Below, in pieces: positions 45,301 to 56,968 of a stretch of DNA of 64,000 nt; positions within the stretch are counted from its first letter, which is position 1, and every line of letters begins with the position of its first letter. The position numbers and the translations under genes were made by a program. The DNA lies in assembly GCA_022376465.1 (NCBI GenBank), contig JACDTU010000013.1, positions 740,501-804,500 on the forward strand. Direction: 5' to 3'. Under the pieces are notes generated by a model. That model was given only the letters and a program-made list of their open reading frames with translations, had not been told where the DNA came from and did not search any database. The stretch comes from Cubamyces lactineus (Eukaryota; Basidiomycota; Agaricomycetes; Polyporales; Polyporaceae).

Positions 45301-47371
45301 AGACCTGCTTGAGTTGCGGTTCGCTGTGCAGGAATTGTAGGTATCGCTCAGCCTGCGCCTGAGAGCCCTCTTGGACCATTATAATGAATGTCGACGTCTT
45401 GTGTCGTGCACGGCCTCGCGATTGCACATATCCAACCATGTGCTGTACGGGATCAAAACGAATCACTAGATCGCATGCCTAACAGACGTCAGCACAGGGT
45501 CAGAGACACCGGAAACACATACCCAGATCATCTCGCAAGCAATGACCATGGCAGGCTGTTAGGTAGCCATGTGTTGCCAGTATGTTGTTTCAACATACTA
45601 GCAACCCTTGGACAACAACAGTGCGCCAACTTGCGAGGTGACGTGGGTATGCGCTCCCAGGCGTGATTCTACATACAGGGAAATCGAGGCCTTCTTCTGC
45701 GACAGAGGTGGCTACCACTACTCTCTATCAGGATATGCCATCAACGATGCGGATGCGACTGACTACTTACAGACATTGATGCGTCGCTCGCGAAATAGCT
45801 GCACAGTATCTTGCTGATTCCGAGTGCCCATACCTTTCGTGTTGGTCTTCGCGCCAGCGTCTCTTCCGTGCCCTACAAGCTGCTCGGCCTTGATGATATG
45901 GCTGATGAGCGGGATACGGCATAGCAACGTCGCCAGACATGCCGCAACATGGCGCTGTTCGACGAACACAATCCCTTGGAAGGAGCTTGTGTACCTGTCA
46001 AATAGTGTCTCGGCGAGCACACGGACCTTGGGGGAACACCATGTCAGTGGGATCTCTGGAGGTGTTGAGCCCTCGGGAGGGTCGAAGAATGAGCTGAATT
46101 CGGCCAATGTCTGCTCAATCTCCCGTAGCTTAGGATGTACGAGGTCGTCTTGGTGGATATCCGTGAGACCTCGAGCATTCTCTGTATACTGGGCAGGAGT
46201 CAAGTAATCCATGGCGGAATCGAGGGCATCTTGAATCAGTTGAGATACGCGTTGCTTTACTTCGTTATACAGGAATAGTTCCGCGCCGAACGGCCCGAGG
46301 CTGTAGAAGGTGACGGCGTATCTTGTCAAAATCTTCTCGACAGGGATGCCAATCTTGGGAGGCAAGTGCTCCAGGTCAAGCCTCTGCTTCAGGGACTTGG
46401 ACTCGTAGTCCGGATATGTTTCAGGAGGGGTAGGGTATACTTGTATGATCTAGGGCAATCGTCGGAACGGGGAACGAACGACAGACATCAAGCAACATAC
46501 CTCTGTGGGTTTCGGTGAATGCCCGACGAGTTCGTCTACATGTTCCTTCACTGCGATTACTTTGGAGTCGAGGTTGTGTTCGAGCGTAGCCAGAGATTCC
46601 ACTGCATTCTTCGGATTCCAGATCGGGGAGGCAGTCATCCCAAAGACCTTTGGACGAGATCCTACGGGGGTCTGGAAATACTCTCGCATGATACCGTTGT
46701 ATGCATGGTTCTTGCGGGTGTGATGACACTCGTCGAATACTATCAAGGAGACCTATCGTGTCGCCAGTGAGCGAAGGATCACACCCATGAAATGTAGCAT
46801 ACCTTATCCATGCTCCAATGCGAGTGGGTGAGGAGATTCAAGAATATCTGGGCTGCGAACGAAAGTTGATATTCAAGTTCTACTGCACGTAGCCTCCAAG
46901 CTGCTCACCGGTCATCACGAAAACATCTGCGTCCTCAAACTCCTTCCTCCAGCCCTCTCTGTCGCCCATATCGTGGGCGGTTGCCCCGGAGAACTGCCGT
47001 ACCCTGAGCGTTGTCTGCTTGGATATGAACTCTCCTTGCTGTTGCACGAGAGCCACCTTTGGGACGAGGAACACTGTGATCTTGTCCCCACCGATATTGC
47101 GAGCAGCAACCCATTTGATCAAGAGGGTACTGATGAACGTTTTGCCACTACCTGTGTCCAACGCCGCGATGACATTCCCTTGCTGAGCACGGGTAAAAAT
47201 CTCCTCCTGATATCGTCGGGGTAGCAGGGCATCGCTGACTTGATCTAGAGCCATCGGTCGCGAGTCAAGAAGTGAGGGCTCGAAGGAGTTCAAAGCATCG
47301 GCTGAGGGTCGAGTGGGGATTAAGCGAATGGCAACAAGAACTTTGCGAAGCAGTTCTTGAGGAAGACGCAA
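42350..47371 (-). CDS. Dicer-like RNA-silencing endonuclease
   Basis: Eight exons: 47371-46909, 46852-46803, 46752-46501, 46449-45771, 45717-45677, 45478-43387, 43320-42864 and 42809-42350; about 1497 aa. N-terminal helicase: motif I ALDTGSGKT, motif II FDECHH, motif III MTASP, motif V ATSVAEEGLDFP, motif VI YVQSRGRARHK. Then a dimerisation (DUF283-like) segment, a divergent PAZ-like region, RNase IIIa (NQRLETLGDAVLK, KSMQDCMEAILGA) and RNase IIIb (YQRLEFLGDALIDLV, DVFESVMGALLVD). The acidic residues for both metal sites are kept. No C-terminal dsRNA-binding domain is seen, only an acidic tail. Intron 5 is unusually long (198 nt) and holds a hairpin. The start may lie further upstream. It cuts dsRNA into siRNAs. 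Confidence 0.93.
45573..45605. repeat. Hairpin inside a Dicer intron
   Basis: 15-nt arms (one C.A mismatch) around a TTT loop: inner arms AGTATGTTG/CAACATACT, outer arms GTTGC/GCAAC. A further CTGTT/AACAG pair outside could extend it. It sits in the only long intron (45676-45479) of the gene. Could be a MITE relic or an RNA structure. Confidence 0.75.
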
Positions 47372-47656
47372 GCGTTGGTTTGGAAACTCGCAGCCTCATG
47401 CATGGGGGCTTCTGCGCGGAGTCTTTTGGAAGCTTACCGCAGCGATACGGTCGCAGCATTCGAGCAGAGGCGTCAAACTCCGGTCGAATCTGATGCAACT
47501 CATAGCGAAAGGCATGGATTTCCGTTGGGCTAATGCCGTTCTATGTCGTAGACGCATTCAGCCAGAGTGAGAGGTTATATTGCAGCCATCCTGTCGAGGT
47601 TCGGTCTCGAAGTAGTGGTTCGGACAGAGTAGTGGTGCACTTGTTTTCAGAGTTAT

Positions 47657-47704
47657 TGGATGACTTTCCGTAACGATTTAGAAATTCTAAACCAGTTCTA
47701 AACG
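47657..47704 (+). repeat. Left terminal inverted repeat
   Basis: 48 bp starting TGGATGACTTTCCG, containing the internal palindrome TTTAGAAATTCTAAA and a second AGTTCTAAACG motif. Inverted copy at 60876-60923. Confidence 0.85.
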
Positions 47705-48893
47705 CTCAATAAGGAAGGAGATCTCAGATATGTGGAGCAGTTCGAACTCCGAACGCAAGACGACCGGCAGGTGAGCTGTCGCCACGAATGACGCAGTTGA
47801 TGGGCGGTTGGGAAAGGCGAGACGCACAAAAATGACAGGAAACGTCTATCACTTGTCCGCCACAGAAGCGCCAAGAATTAGAGTTCAAGAAGAATCATAG
47901 CTGTGGGAATGCGCCCTGTCCAACAACGCACGGGCGCTTATGGTAACAATCGCGCCCTCCTACTGCTTTTGTCTCTCCCGCCATCAGGCCGTTCCCTATT
48001 GTTCTACAATACCGACCGTATAACCTATCTGCCCCACAACGATAACTGTTAATCTCTTGAAACGAGGTAACAACGTGTGTCTGGTTCCGACCACGCGCTT
48101 CCTCAAACAATGTGCAACGTTGCAGCGAGGCAGCGGCACGCGCCTTCGTGCTGACACGGAGAGTCCTTGTACAACGTGGGCACGCCCGGTATGTCACCGC
48201 TGCGAAGTTATGGGGCCCTCCATGCGACTTTGTGCGCCCGCAATGAGGCCATTCATCGATCCGCGCGACGTCACTCGAGTGAGCTGGGCTGGTCAGTGTC
48301 TGGATCACGGCACTATAAGCCCTTATTTGTTTGTTTATCTCGGCGTTGTGCTCACACGTTCACATTGTAGCGACCTCCTTTTTTCGAACAGAAACCCGCC
48401 CGTCACGCCGCTCAGCCAGAGCGCGACACAAAGGAAGTGTGCGCGCAGCATATGTCAATATGTGCACGCGCGCCGGTCAGATCACCACGCCCAGTGTCCA
48501 TAACTTGACGTACTAAGTCCCCATCTGTATATTCCGTACTGGGGCTTCGCTGACAGAGCACCGTCATAGTTTCCTCCGTATGCAACAAGAATTCGCCGAT
48601 CATGCTGCTTGGCCAGGGCGCGACACACAAGGGAAGTGCACAGGTAGAGTACGTCGATGCGTACACGCGTGTCGGTCATCCGACAATGGGGACGTACGCC
48701 ACACCGCGTACTTGCCAAGTTTGCAAGCAGACTGTCAAAGTATTGGAAGTACCATCTGAGTGTAGGTGCAAAGACGACCCACTGCTCGTCCTCGCCTCAA
48801 CTCTCCAGGCCCCGCCCCCTCCCTTCGCATCCTCCCCGTCTGCTGCGCCTTAGCTTCGTCTGCCCTCGGAAGCGACGTCTGTCCTCTTTCGGA
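47705..48893. other. Transposon left end and transposase promoter region
   Basis: No gene recognised. An imperfect direct repeat of about 27 bp (CAGAGCGCGACACAAAGGAAG at about 48416 and a close copy, CAGGGCGCGACACACAAGGGAAG, at about 48614) with weaker similarity continuing for about 60 bp suggests a subterminal duplication. Confidence 0.45.
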
Positions 48894-51800
48894 ATGCCCA
48901 AAGGTTTTCACTTGTGCGATGATCAGCCTGCGCCTACGGCCAGGTTGGGTTTCGAGTCAGTCTCATCGCGTGAGGCGGTCTCATCTCCTGTGGTCGTTCA
49001 ACCCTTCATGACGGCAACATTCGCCCCTCACGATGGTCGCGCGGGTACCTACGCACACCCACGAGATGCAACGATATTGGAGCCCCTGTCGCACGGGCCT
49101 ATTGGAGAGCATATTCTCCATGAAAGTGCGTAGCTGTATGAGCTGCGCAGCCCATCGTGTGACTCACAGCTTGTTTGTAGGCAATGTTCGGCACGGAGGC
49201 ATATCTCCGTGTGCCCGCGACTCCGAAGCTGGCTTGTCTGGTCTGCAACCTGACCGGAGCGGCGCGAGCACGCCTCGCCACAGTGTCGCGCTCGGACTTC
49301 CGCCTACGCCGATATCACCCTCGCGCGGGCATGATTGGGACGGTCGGAAGCTTCACGTAGATGTTGGTTATATGTAGATTACTATTGATGCGCCTCACTC
49401 ATGTATATGCAGCCCTTGTTGAAGTACCTATATTGCAATGAAGAAAGCAAGGCTTACTTGCAAGGTCTCTACAAGGCCAGACAACATTTCGAAGGAATAT
49501 ACAACGATCTCAACCAGGCACGCGCGCAGGAGGTCTTGCGTGATATGGGCTTGGACAAAAGCTCGCTACAGTCATTAGACAAGAAATGGAAGGTGTCCGG
49601 GACGACCGGGAGGCGCTATAGAAAGGTGACCAAGGATACCCTCTTGCGCGCGATGTATCAATGGTAAGGTGCTCCGTCGATATCGCTTGTGCGCATTATT
49701 CATTCAACTCCTGATGTAGTGCTTGTGGCTACAATTCTCAAACTCGCCGGAGAGGACGCGGCAAGGGAGTGAGCGCGGCCGCGGCGGAAACGAGCGTGAC
49801 CAGTGGGACTGCCTCACGGACGGAAGATCTTGGGGAAGGTGAGGAAGATGGAGGAACGCGGCGCGCGCCGTACCCCTTCACAGGCTGTCTTGCGCATGCC
49901 GACATTACGTTCATTGAGGAGACCGGGTTTGTTTTACGCATACTGGCCGTCTTTGAGCATAACGCTGCTTGTCGGGAGGCCATGATGGTACGATATCCCT
50001 CGGTCCCTTTACATCCCCATGTTGTAGAGGTGGCGCTGGCCCAGCTGCGAGGGAACGCAAGGTAAGTAATACGGTTATGTGGACTTCGCATGGAATCTAA
50101 GCAAGCGCAAGTGTATCGCAAATACGCAACAAAAATCTAGAAATGCTATCTGCGAAAGCGTATCGCGAGCAAAAGTCGACGGCGCCTGCCCTCGCGAACC
50201 ATCGCTTCAACCTCGAGACGGCTGACTTTAGAGGGCTTTACCGCCGGCACTACCGCGAGCACTTCGCAGTGAATATCAAAGCCCGCCCGGAGCATAACGT
50301 GCACAACTGGCTTGACCCTGAGAGCCAGTTCTTCAAGCGCGAGATTCAAGACGCGATATTCCACTACAGCGCGCGCACGACCAAGCGCGATCGCCTCAAA
50401 GTCTGCATATCAACAGCCGAAATGCGAAACGCTGCATGGCGTTACTGTCACGGCGGGCAACTAGTGCTTGATGGTACTTTCGGTCTATGTGCTTCGAGGC
50501 TTCTGCTATGGATTGCAATGGGTATCGATGAGACTAATAGCGGCATCCCAGTGGCTATGTTTTTGTTCTCAGCGCCCACTGGGACGAAGCAGACTCATGC
50601 CGGATATGATACTGCAATCCTTACGGAACTTATTGGTAGCTGGCGCGACTGGCTTTCGCGCCCTGACAATGCCCCTTCACTTCCGGCTGGAACATCTGGC
50701 CCACCCACCATGTTTGCACCTGCTGTGGCCATGACAGACACCGACGCGAAGGAACGCGGCGCCTTACTTACTATCTGGCCCTCCATCCATCTGCTCCTGT
50801 GCCGCTTTCATGTCCGGCAGTGCTGGACGAACAGGCGCGTCCAAGTTCTCAAGTTGGTTGATGAAGGTTGGCGTGCCCGCATCGAAGCACTTATGAAAGC
50901 CTTGGAAGAAGCGTACGTGACTCCGGTCCTTCCGATGCACACATCTGCTGATCTCACGGTTTCTAGCCTGCTTGATACTACCCGTTATGAGGATGCGCTT
51001 CGTCTCATGACAAGCCAAGAGAGTGGGCTCCCACGCATCGCGTCGGAGGGGCCCGAAGGTCAGAAAGCTGCCGAAGCCATCAAGAGCTTCATGCAGTACC
51101 TCCGAGGTACTTGGATGCCGATCGATATGTGGCGTAGCTGGGCTAGGAAGGGGCGTGTGGATGCAGCCGCCCTCATGGACGTCCCGCTTGAGAAGGTCAT
51201 CACAACAACCAACCACCTCGAGTCGTTCAATGGCAAACTGAAAATGGCACACATTCCGCAATGGCAGCACTCCGGGCGTCGCTTGCGCTTTGATGTACTC
51301 ATCTATCACCTAGTGACCGACATCCTCCCGCGTATTTTCGCCCGACACCGTGTAACATCAGCATATGAACACTGGAAGATTGAACGGTTCCGTGTAGCCG
51401 CAGGCGGGGCCGACCTTCGGGCAGCGGTGGGGCGAGAGCGAGGTACACTGTCCACTCGTTCACACACGGGCGCGCCGGCCGTTGAATTCATACCGCGCGC
51501 ATGGTATCCACCTGAACCCTGCCGTGATCTCGCAGCACGCGCTCTTTTTGACCATCGCCATCTGACCCCTGTGGAGGCCGGTTGTCCATATGAGCTCTGG
51601 ACGACTTGCAAGCCTTCCAACGATGACGATCGACTCTACGTACAGACCGTTCACCCCTCGGGAGCTGCTACTTGTTCCTGCCCTGACTGGCGAACACGAG
51701 GCGCGGCGTGCAAGCACCTTCGCGCTTTCCGGCTCCTCGTTGAAGAATGGAGTGTAGCTGGCTTCCTTGAACATCGGTTCCTGTTTCCTCTCACAGAAGC

Positions 51801-52714
51801 CGAGGCCGTTGACACGGAGAACCGCAACCGCCGATGGTACGGGGATGCGTACCCGTCGGCCGTTACGTCGCCTACGACAATGCCGGTTGCCGAGTCGACA
51901 GCAGCCGCCATGCCCTCGCCAGTGGCATCAATACATCAACGCCGTCCAGCTTGTCCTCTGCCACCCGCCCATCTCGATGAAGTGCTCCCGACGAGCCTTG
52001 GACTCGCACTGGAACTGGAAGAGTTGCAGCACGACAACCTAGCCGCCTCCGACGATGACGATGCGCTTGAGGAGGACCTTCAAAGTGTTGACGCGGCCAC
52101 TGGCGACGTGGATGAGCTGGAGCTCTTCGCGCCTGACGGAATCGAGGGAGCCACCCCCATGGTATGTAGCTGTCATTGTCCCGTGTCGCCTACGCTGAAC
52201 AGGATGTATGAAGGCACCCTTTCAGCAGATGACCATGGGCGTCGCCCCAGGTGGCAACACAATGTCAACGTCGTCCGGCCTTCGTGCAGTTCACCACCAA
52301 GTACAGGGCGACATTGAGGCCAACGTCGCGTTCCTTCTACCCCGACTACATGGCGTGAACAGCATGCTCCGTGGCTCTCGGCATGCGCTCATTCTGACGG
52401 ACTCTCTCCATGAGTTCCGAGATGCACTCGAGGAGTTTCGCGTACTGTACGATGAACACCTTGTATCTGCGGGTGGGAGTGCAGCGAGTACTCAGGCTAT
52501 TGGTCATGGTGCGTCTGCGTCCAGGGTTGACCCTATAACACTTACTCATGTTGTTGTAGGAGCTCCCGTGGTGCCTAGGCCCACTCCACTACAAGCAACA
52601 TCGATGCAGGTGAACGCTGCACTGCAGGGCGGGCTTAAACGGCATGAACGCCCGCTGCTGCCGCCTTCTCCTGAACCTAAGCAGAAACGTAAGAAGTCCT
52701 TTAAGACATCATAA
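48894..52714 (+). CDS. MULE-type transposase with SWIM zinc finger
   Basis: Proposed exons: 48894-49125, 49181-49356, 49413-49663, 49720-50061, 50112-52161, 52226-52509 and 52561-52714; about 1162 aa. The last intron (51 nt) is in frame and optional. The N-terminal region ends in a Cys/basic DNA-binding-like stretch and the block YPFTGCLAHADITFIEETG. The MULE DDE core follows: GQLVLDGTFGLC (first Asp), AMTDTDAKERGALL (second Asp), LLCRFHVRQCW, and NHLESFNGKLK (candidate Glu). A SWIM finger CSCPDWRTRGAACKHL comes near residue 850, then a Ser/Pro tail. No stop or frameshift seen, so it may be active. Convergent with the dioxygenase gene 240 bp downstream. Confidence 0.85.
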
Positions 52715-52957
52715 GCAGCCTGCAGCTATCCCTTGTACTGCTTTGCAAGCCTAATATATATACACATATATGCGTGCGTGCATGTGTTGTACAAAACACC
52801 AGATGGTGGAGGCACGTTCGCCGTTGTCGCAGCGTATGCGGGCGCCGCGTGAGGCTCTGCATGGGGCTGTATATGCCGGCTCGCCTTCCATCTATAAACA
52901 TCGCTGGTCAAGATACGCTTTGTTTGGGACGTGCTGTGGGAATCGTGTGTAACTATA

Positions 52958-54634
52958 CTACAAACTAGGTCGTTCAGAAGTACGACTTGACTTTGACGCT
53001 ACTAGCTCCTCGTGTGTGGGAAGTAATGCTATGAACTCCTTTTTCCTTTCTTCCGCGTTACGATCGAAAGCAGCCTTACCGTCGGGATCATCCTTCTGAA
53101 ATTGAACCTGCGTGCGGAGTCCTGCCTCAACCCAGCGCAGTAAGCCCCCTGCACAGTACTGCATGAACGACTGCCGGGTCTCCCCTTCCTCCAAAGGCGT
53201 ATTGCCATGGCGTTCAATGGCCGAGAGGGTGAAGATGGTGGCTCCAGGAGGGAACTCAATGATGAGTTCTGAGTCGTACATGACGAAGTGCGCACTTCTC
53301 CTCGGGTCGTACCGTCCGAGCGCCGTGATTTGACAGTAATTACAAGGATCGTTGGCTGCGTCTGTGTGCGGATAACAAACGGTTTTGCGCCCGAAATTGA
53401 ACGACGCGGCAGGATAGATGCTATTCTTGAAGTTCTTCTGCAATGAGGGATCAGCCTGGTAGAGTGTGCCCAGACGGTCTTGCATCCGTTCGTATACGCG
53501 AGGTGCATATGTGGAAAGAACGCCTACAGCACTTGTCACCGTATACTCCGCATACGTGCTGGTGTGCACTCACTGCTTCCGAAGCCAGCGAGTCGTTGAA
53601 TAGCTTTGTTCCCGCACAGCGCGCTAAGGACTTCTTCATGATGTGCGTCGTTGCCCATGTTGGTCGGTGCCTGATATGCTGTTTTAGCACAATGCCGAGG
53701 TTTTCAGATGATGCACTCACGGTCTGGCCGCCCCCAAACGACACCCCACGAGCAAGAGTGGCAAATTTACCCCGGCGGTGAATTTTCCCGTCGTCGAGCT
53801 CGCATTCCTTTCGAGCGCGTTCCATGGCCTCACTGGCCTCCTCGATGATGGCATTCCACTTGCCATCGGCAGGATGACCAGCTAAAATAGCAAGAATGCG
53901 GCCATGCGCATCCAACAGAACGTGGGGTGACCTGGCAGAGCTGAGCTAGATCGGATGCAGGCCAAGCAATACACGTACTTTCCGTCCCATGCAAAGTACG
54001 TAAAGCCCTTTTCAAGGAGATTTGCAACGGTACGAACTTTGCGTCGGTCGTGTACTTGCTTGCCTAGGTACCCTCCGCGAGCGATACGGAGATATGCTAC
54101 GTCTTGCTCTGAGCGCAGGGCTTCCGCACCAAGGACGTATTTATTGAACCCCACAGCCGACATGTGCGTTAGCCCGTCCTCGCGTGCGGCCCGGCGTGAT
54201 TCGCAACGCCGTGTTTTCTTGCGTTCACGATCCCGTTCTTTGCATGAGCGCGTGCCATAGTATTGTTTGCTGTCAACGGGATGGGTGAATGGAGTGGACC
54301 TTGCGCCCACGGCTGCTGAACAGAATGTGAGTATTGGCGTAGAGAGATCACCGGAAAGAGCTGAAGCCGTCGTACGTTCACTGGCCGACAACAGCTGCGG
54401 GCTAGGCGACGTCAGCGTCAGAGACACAGCCGAGGGCGTGCGGCGTTGGAAGGCGTCTTCATTGCTCGGGAAGGGGAGGGGGCCGTGAGGTCGCCCATCT
54501 TCAGCGCTGTCACGCAGGGCGCGGTCCAGCAATAGAGACGCATCTGTCGCGCAGTATACAAAGCTATGCATCCGTCTCCGCCTCTGCCACAGCAGCAATA
54601 CGCTCTTCAAAGGAACCGGCATTGTGGTCAGCAT
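52958..54634 (-). CDS. TET/JBP-like 2OG-Fe(II) dioxygenase
   Basis: Exons: (54634 or later)-53979, 53931-53721, 53670-53574 and 53523-52958. The N-terminal start is uncertain; the first 120 residues are low complexity. Basic helix DRERKKTRRCESRRAARE, then FTYFAWDGKSPHVLLDAHGR, GVSFGGGQTAPTNMGNDAHH, TYAPRVYERM and the catalytic core: FNFGRKTVCYPHTD (HxD iron ligands), ITALGRYDPRRSAHFVMYD, IIEFPPGATI, SAIERHGNTPL (distal His), ETRQSFMQYCAGGLLRWVE (2OG-binding Arg). This is the basidiomycete TET/JBP-like family, whose animal relatives oxidise 5-methylcytosine and which is expanded beside DNA transposons in mushrooms. All catalytic residues are intact. Substrate inferred. Confidence 0.85.
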
Positions 54635-54857
54635 TCATCTAGCCCAAATATGCTGCTTACATACCGCTGTTTCTTTGAGGACGCGGCGCTCGTAAACCTG
54701 TACGCAGACCACATACGCGTCAGAGAGGTGATTGCCCGCACTTCATAGCCCAAACAACAGAGTGCTGAAAGCGCATGTTTAGACCTCTATTGCAGGCACA
54801 GCTTAATGGGCGCTGGGGCGCATTGGGGCCGACTTCGAGTTAACAACAGCATGCGGC

Positions 54858-54890
54858 GGTAGGGTGGCCAGGTTTGGCCCCACCTAAACC
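54858..54890 (+). repeat. 33-bp direct repeat, copy 1
   Basis: Starts GGTAGGGTGGCCAGG and ends CCTAAACC; 31/33 identical to 55020-55052, 162 bp apart. Confidence 0.85.
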
Positions 54891-55019
54891 GTGCATGTGC
54901 TATGGCAATACAAAGGGGCTGCCAGTGGCGGGCGTTTTGCCCCCCTCCTCCCCCTCAGCGCAATGTATAAAAGGCGACGGCGTCAAAAAGCGACGCAGAA
55001 TACTTCAACATCGCCCGTT

Positions 55020-55052
55020 GGTAGGGTGGCCAGGTATGGCCCCGCCTAAACC
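55020..55052 (+). repeat. 33-bp direct repeat, copy 2
   Basis: Second copy, two substitutions relative to 54858-54890. Confidence 0.85.
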
Positions 55053-55744
55053 ACGGGGATGTATCCGTAATACGGTCGTCGCCGTATGCTTGACGCCGTA
55101 CGTGGTGTGTAGTGGTGAAGAACGCAGATTGCCCTTACCTGTACGTCGCGACGCACACAAGGTGATGGTAGCCAAAGAAAAGCAAGAGGCTCGGGAAAAA
55201 AGCGATTTATAGATCGACGGGGCGGAGAGAATAGCCGAAGTTCATGTTCTGACGATCGGCCGTGATGGGAGGACCCACACAATCCAAACGCCCACATACG
55301 CGCCCAAAGCTGCAACGCTCTCAATGCCTCAGCACTATCTCTGAGTCCGATAGCGAGTTCTTGTGCACTCAACTTGGCTCTTCGCTACGTTGACGGATAC
55401 GAGTTGAATCGGAAATGGCAAACGCACACGGCTGCGTATCGTCGGTTTTGTTGGCGCGCGCGCATGCTCACCGCTGTTGGACCTTGGCATCGAAACGCTT
55501 CCGCTGTTCAGCCTTCGCGTCTTTTACTGCCAGGAGCGTTGAAATCCATGGTGTTGCGCGGAAAGGGTACTGTTCACGAGATATTGACAGATGAATACCT
55601 ACTTATACAAGCATAACTGCTTCGCGCCGTGCTCGCTGACATGAATAGTCCCCGTCCGCTGCCGTCGCCTGCGCTCCACCACCACGTTCCACAAACGCCT
55701 CGCCAACGCCGAGGCATTCCACCTCGCTACCCAACCTCTGCCAT

Positions 55745-56968
55745 CTACTGATGTCGATGCGGAAGGTTGGAGGAGGCGCATACAGCGAGCTTTTGCGAGT
55801 TCTGCGCTAGATGTGTGCGGAAGGCGCGCTGCTGCTCGAACATGTTCCGCAACTGGTCGCGACTGCGCCCAACGAGTTCGATGACATGCTGCGGAGCGTT
55901 TCTGCGCTCGAGCTCGGCAGTGGGGATAATTGAATACGAGATGGTCTCGCCCATAAGTTGGCTGTCTCGGATTTCGGCCAGGGGCCTAAGAGAGTTCAGA
56001 GCTTGAACGCCGCCTGTAGGACCGGCCGCGGGAGGTGCGGAAGGCCCAGCGCTCTGGTTCGGAACCTGGGCACCATTCTCCATGTTGCCAACGCCCATCT
56101 GCTGCTTTGTCTGCTGGTATTGACGAGCCATAGACCCAGTGTAGTGGCGATCAAAGACGGAGAGGAACTCCTTGTAGATGTTCGCGACGCGGTTGCGAGC
56201 GCGGGGCCAGCTTTGGCGGGCTTCGTGCCTGAGGCGGGTATATTGACAAACACTAGTTTCGCACCAATGAATGGCCTTAGGTCGTTTTGCATGACCTTCG
56301 GACGCCGTAAGCTATATACGTCAGGACTGAGAGGTGAGCGTGTACTCACACGGGCAACGCCTCCGGCTTTCATCACCTCGTAGTGGAGTTGGTACAGGTC
56401 GATCGCGCGGTTCTCGTACTTCAGGAGGAGCTTGTCCTTGGGGTTCTTCGGGAGCCAGTTCTTGTAGTACACAGTACACGGTATTGAATAGCTCGCGCGT
56501 CATGTGGCGTGGTACGAAGCCTGTGAGAAGCTGCAGCTGCTGCAGCAGTTGCATTTGTTGGTCTCGTTGCGCTTGCTGCTGCTGGCAGGGCTGGGCGCGC
56601 TGTCCACGCTGTCCACCAGGCGCCCCCATACTGACATTCGGGAATCCGTTTGTTATCCCATTCTGGACCGGCTGTGGCCCCGGAGGTGCGAGGCCAGCAT
56701 TGAGACCCTGTGGCAAGGGGGTGGTGGCCGTCCGCTGCATGTGCTGATTGTGCTGATTCGCAAGCATCTGTGGGGGAAGCTGTGGAGTGGCCGTCTGCAT
56801 ATTGGGCTGCTGGGGATTGTCGTTAGACATGATATGGCCGTTCGTCGTTGGCCGCGGGCTACTGAATTGGTGCGCGGGAGAGGAACTCGAGGGTTGCTGC
56901 AGCCAGGCCTGCGACCGGTTTGGCGTCGCACCCACAACACGCTGATGTGGTACAGGTGAGGTCGACAT
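55745..56968 (-). pseudogene. ARID-domain (SWI1-like) gene with two frameshifts
   Basis: Coding parts 56968-56350 and 56295-55745, with a 54-nt intron 56349-56296. Order: Gln/Pro-rich N-terminus (MSTSPVPHQRVV), LTGFVPRHMTRELFNTVY, ARID core (YKNWLPKN, IDLYQLHYEVMKAGGVAR, IGAKLVFVNIPASGTKPAKAG), then NRVANIYKEFLSVFDRHYTG and PTAELERRNAPQHVIELVG. The core is out of frame with both sides: a tandem 7-bp duplication (56466-56479) shifts out of frame and a 1-base loss near 56195 shifts back. With the intron removed the outer frame stays open throughout, so a protein with about 75 scrambled residues could still be made. ARID proteins of this type are SWI/SNF remodeller subunits; here a captured or decayed copy. 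Confidence 0.7.

Larger units (their letters stand above)
54635..55744. other. Non-coding stretch with direct repeat inside the element
   Basis: No gene recognised. It contains a 33-bp direct repeat (54858-54890 and 55020-55052) and a TATAAAAGG box at about 54965 on the plus strand that leads to no coding frame. The 112-aa frame at 54874 is made from the repeat and not supported. Confidence 0.45.

Noticed and set aside
54874..55212. 112-aa plus-strand frame with a repeated MAPPKP motif
   Set aside because: The repeated motif is simply the 33-bp direct repeat translated; nothing else supports coding.
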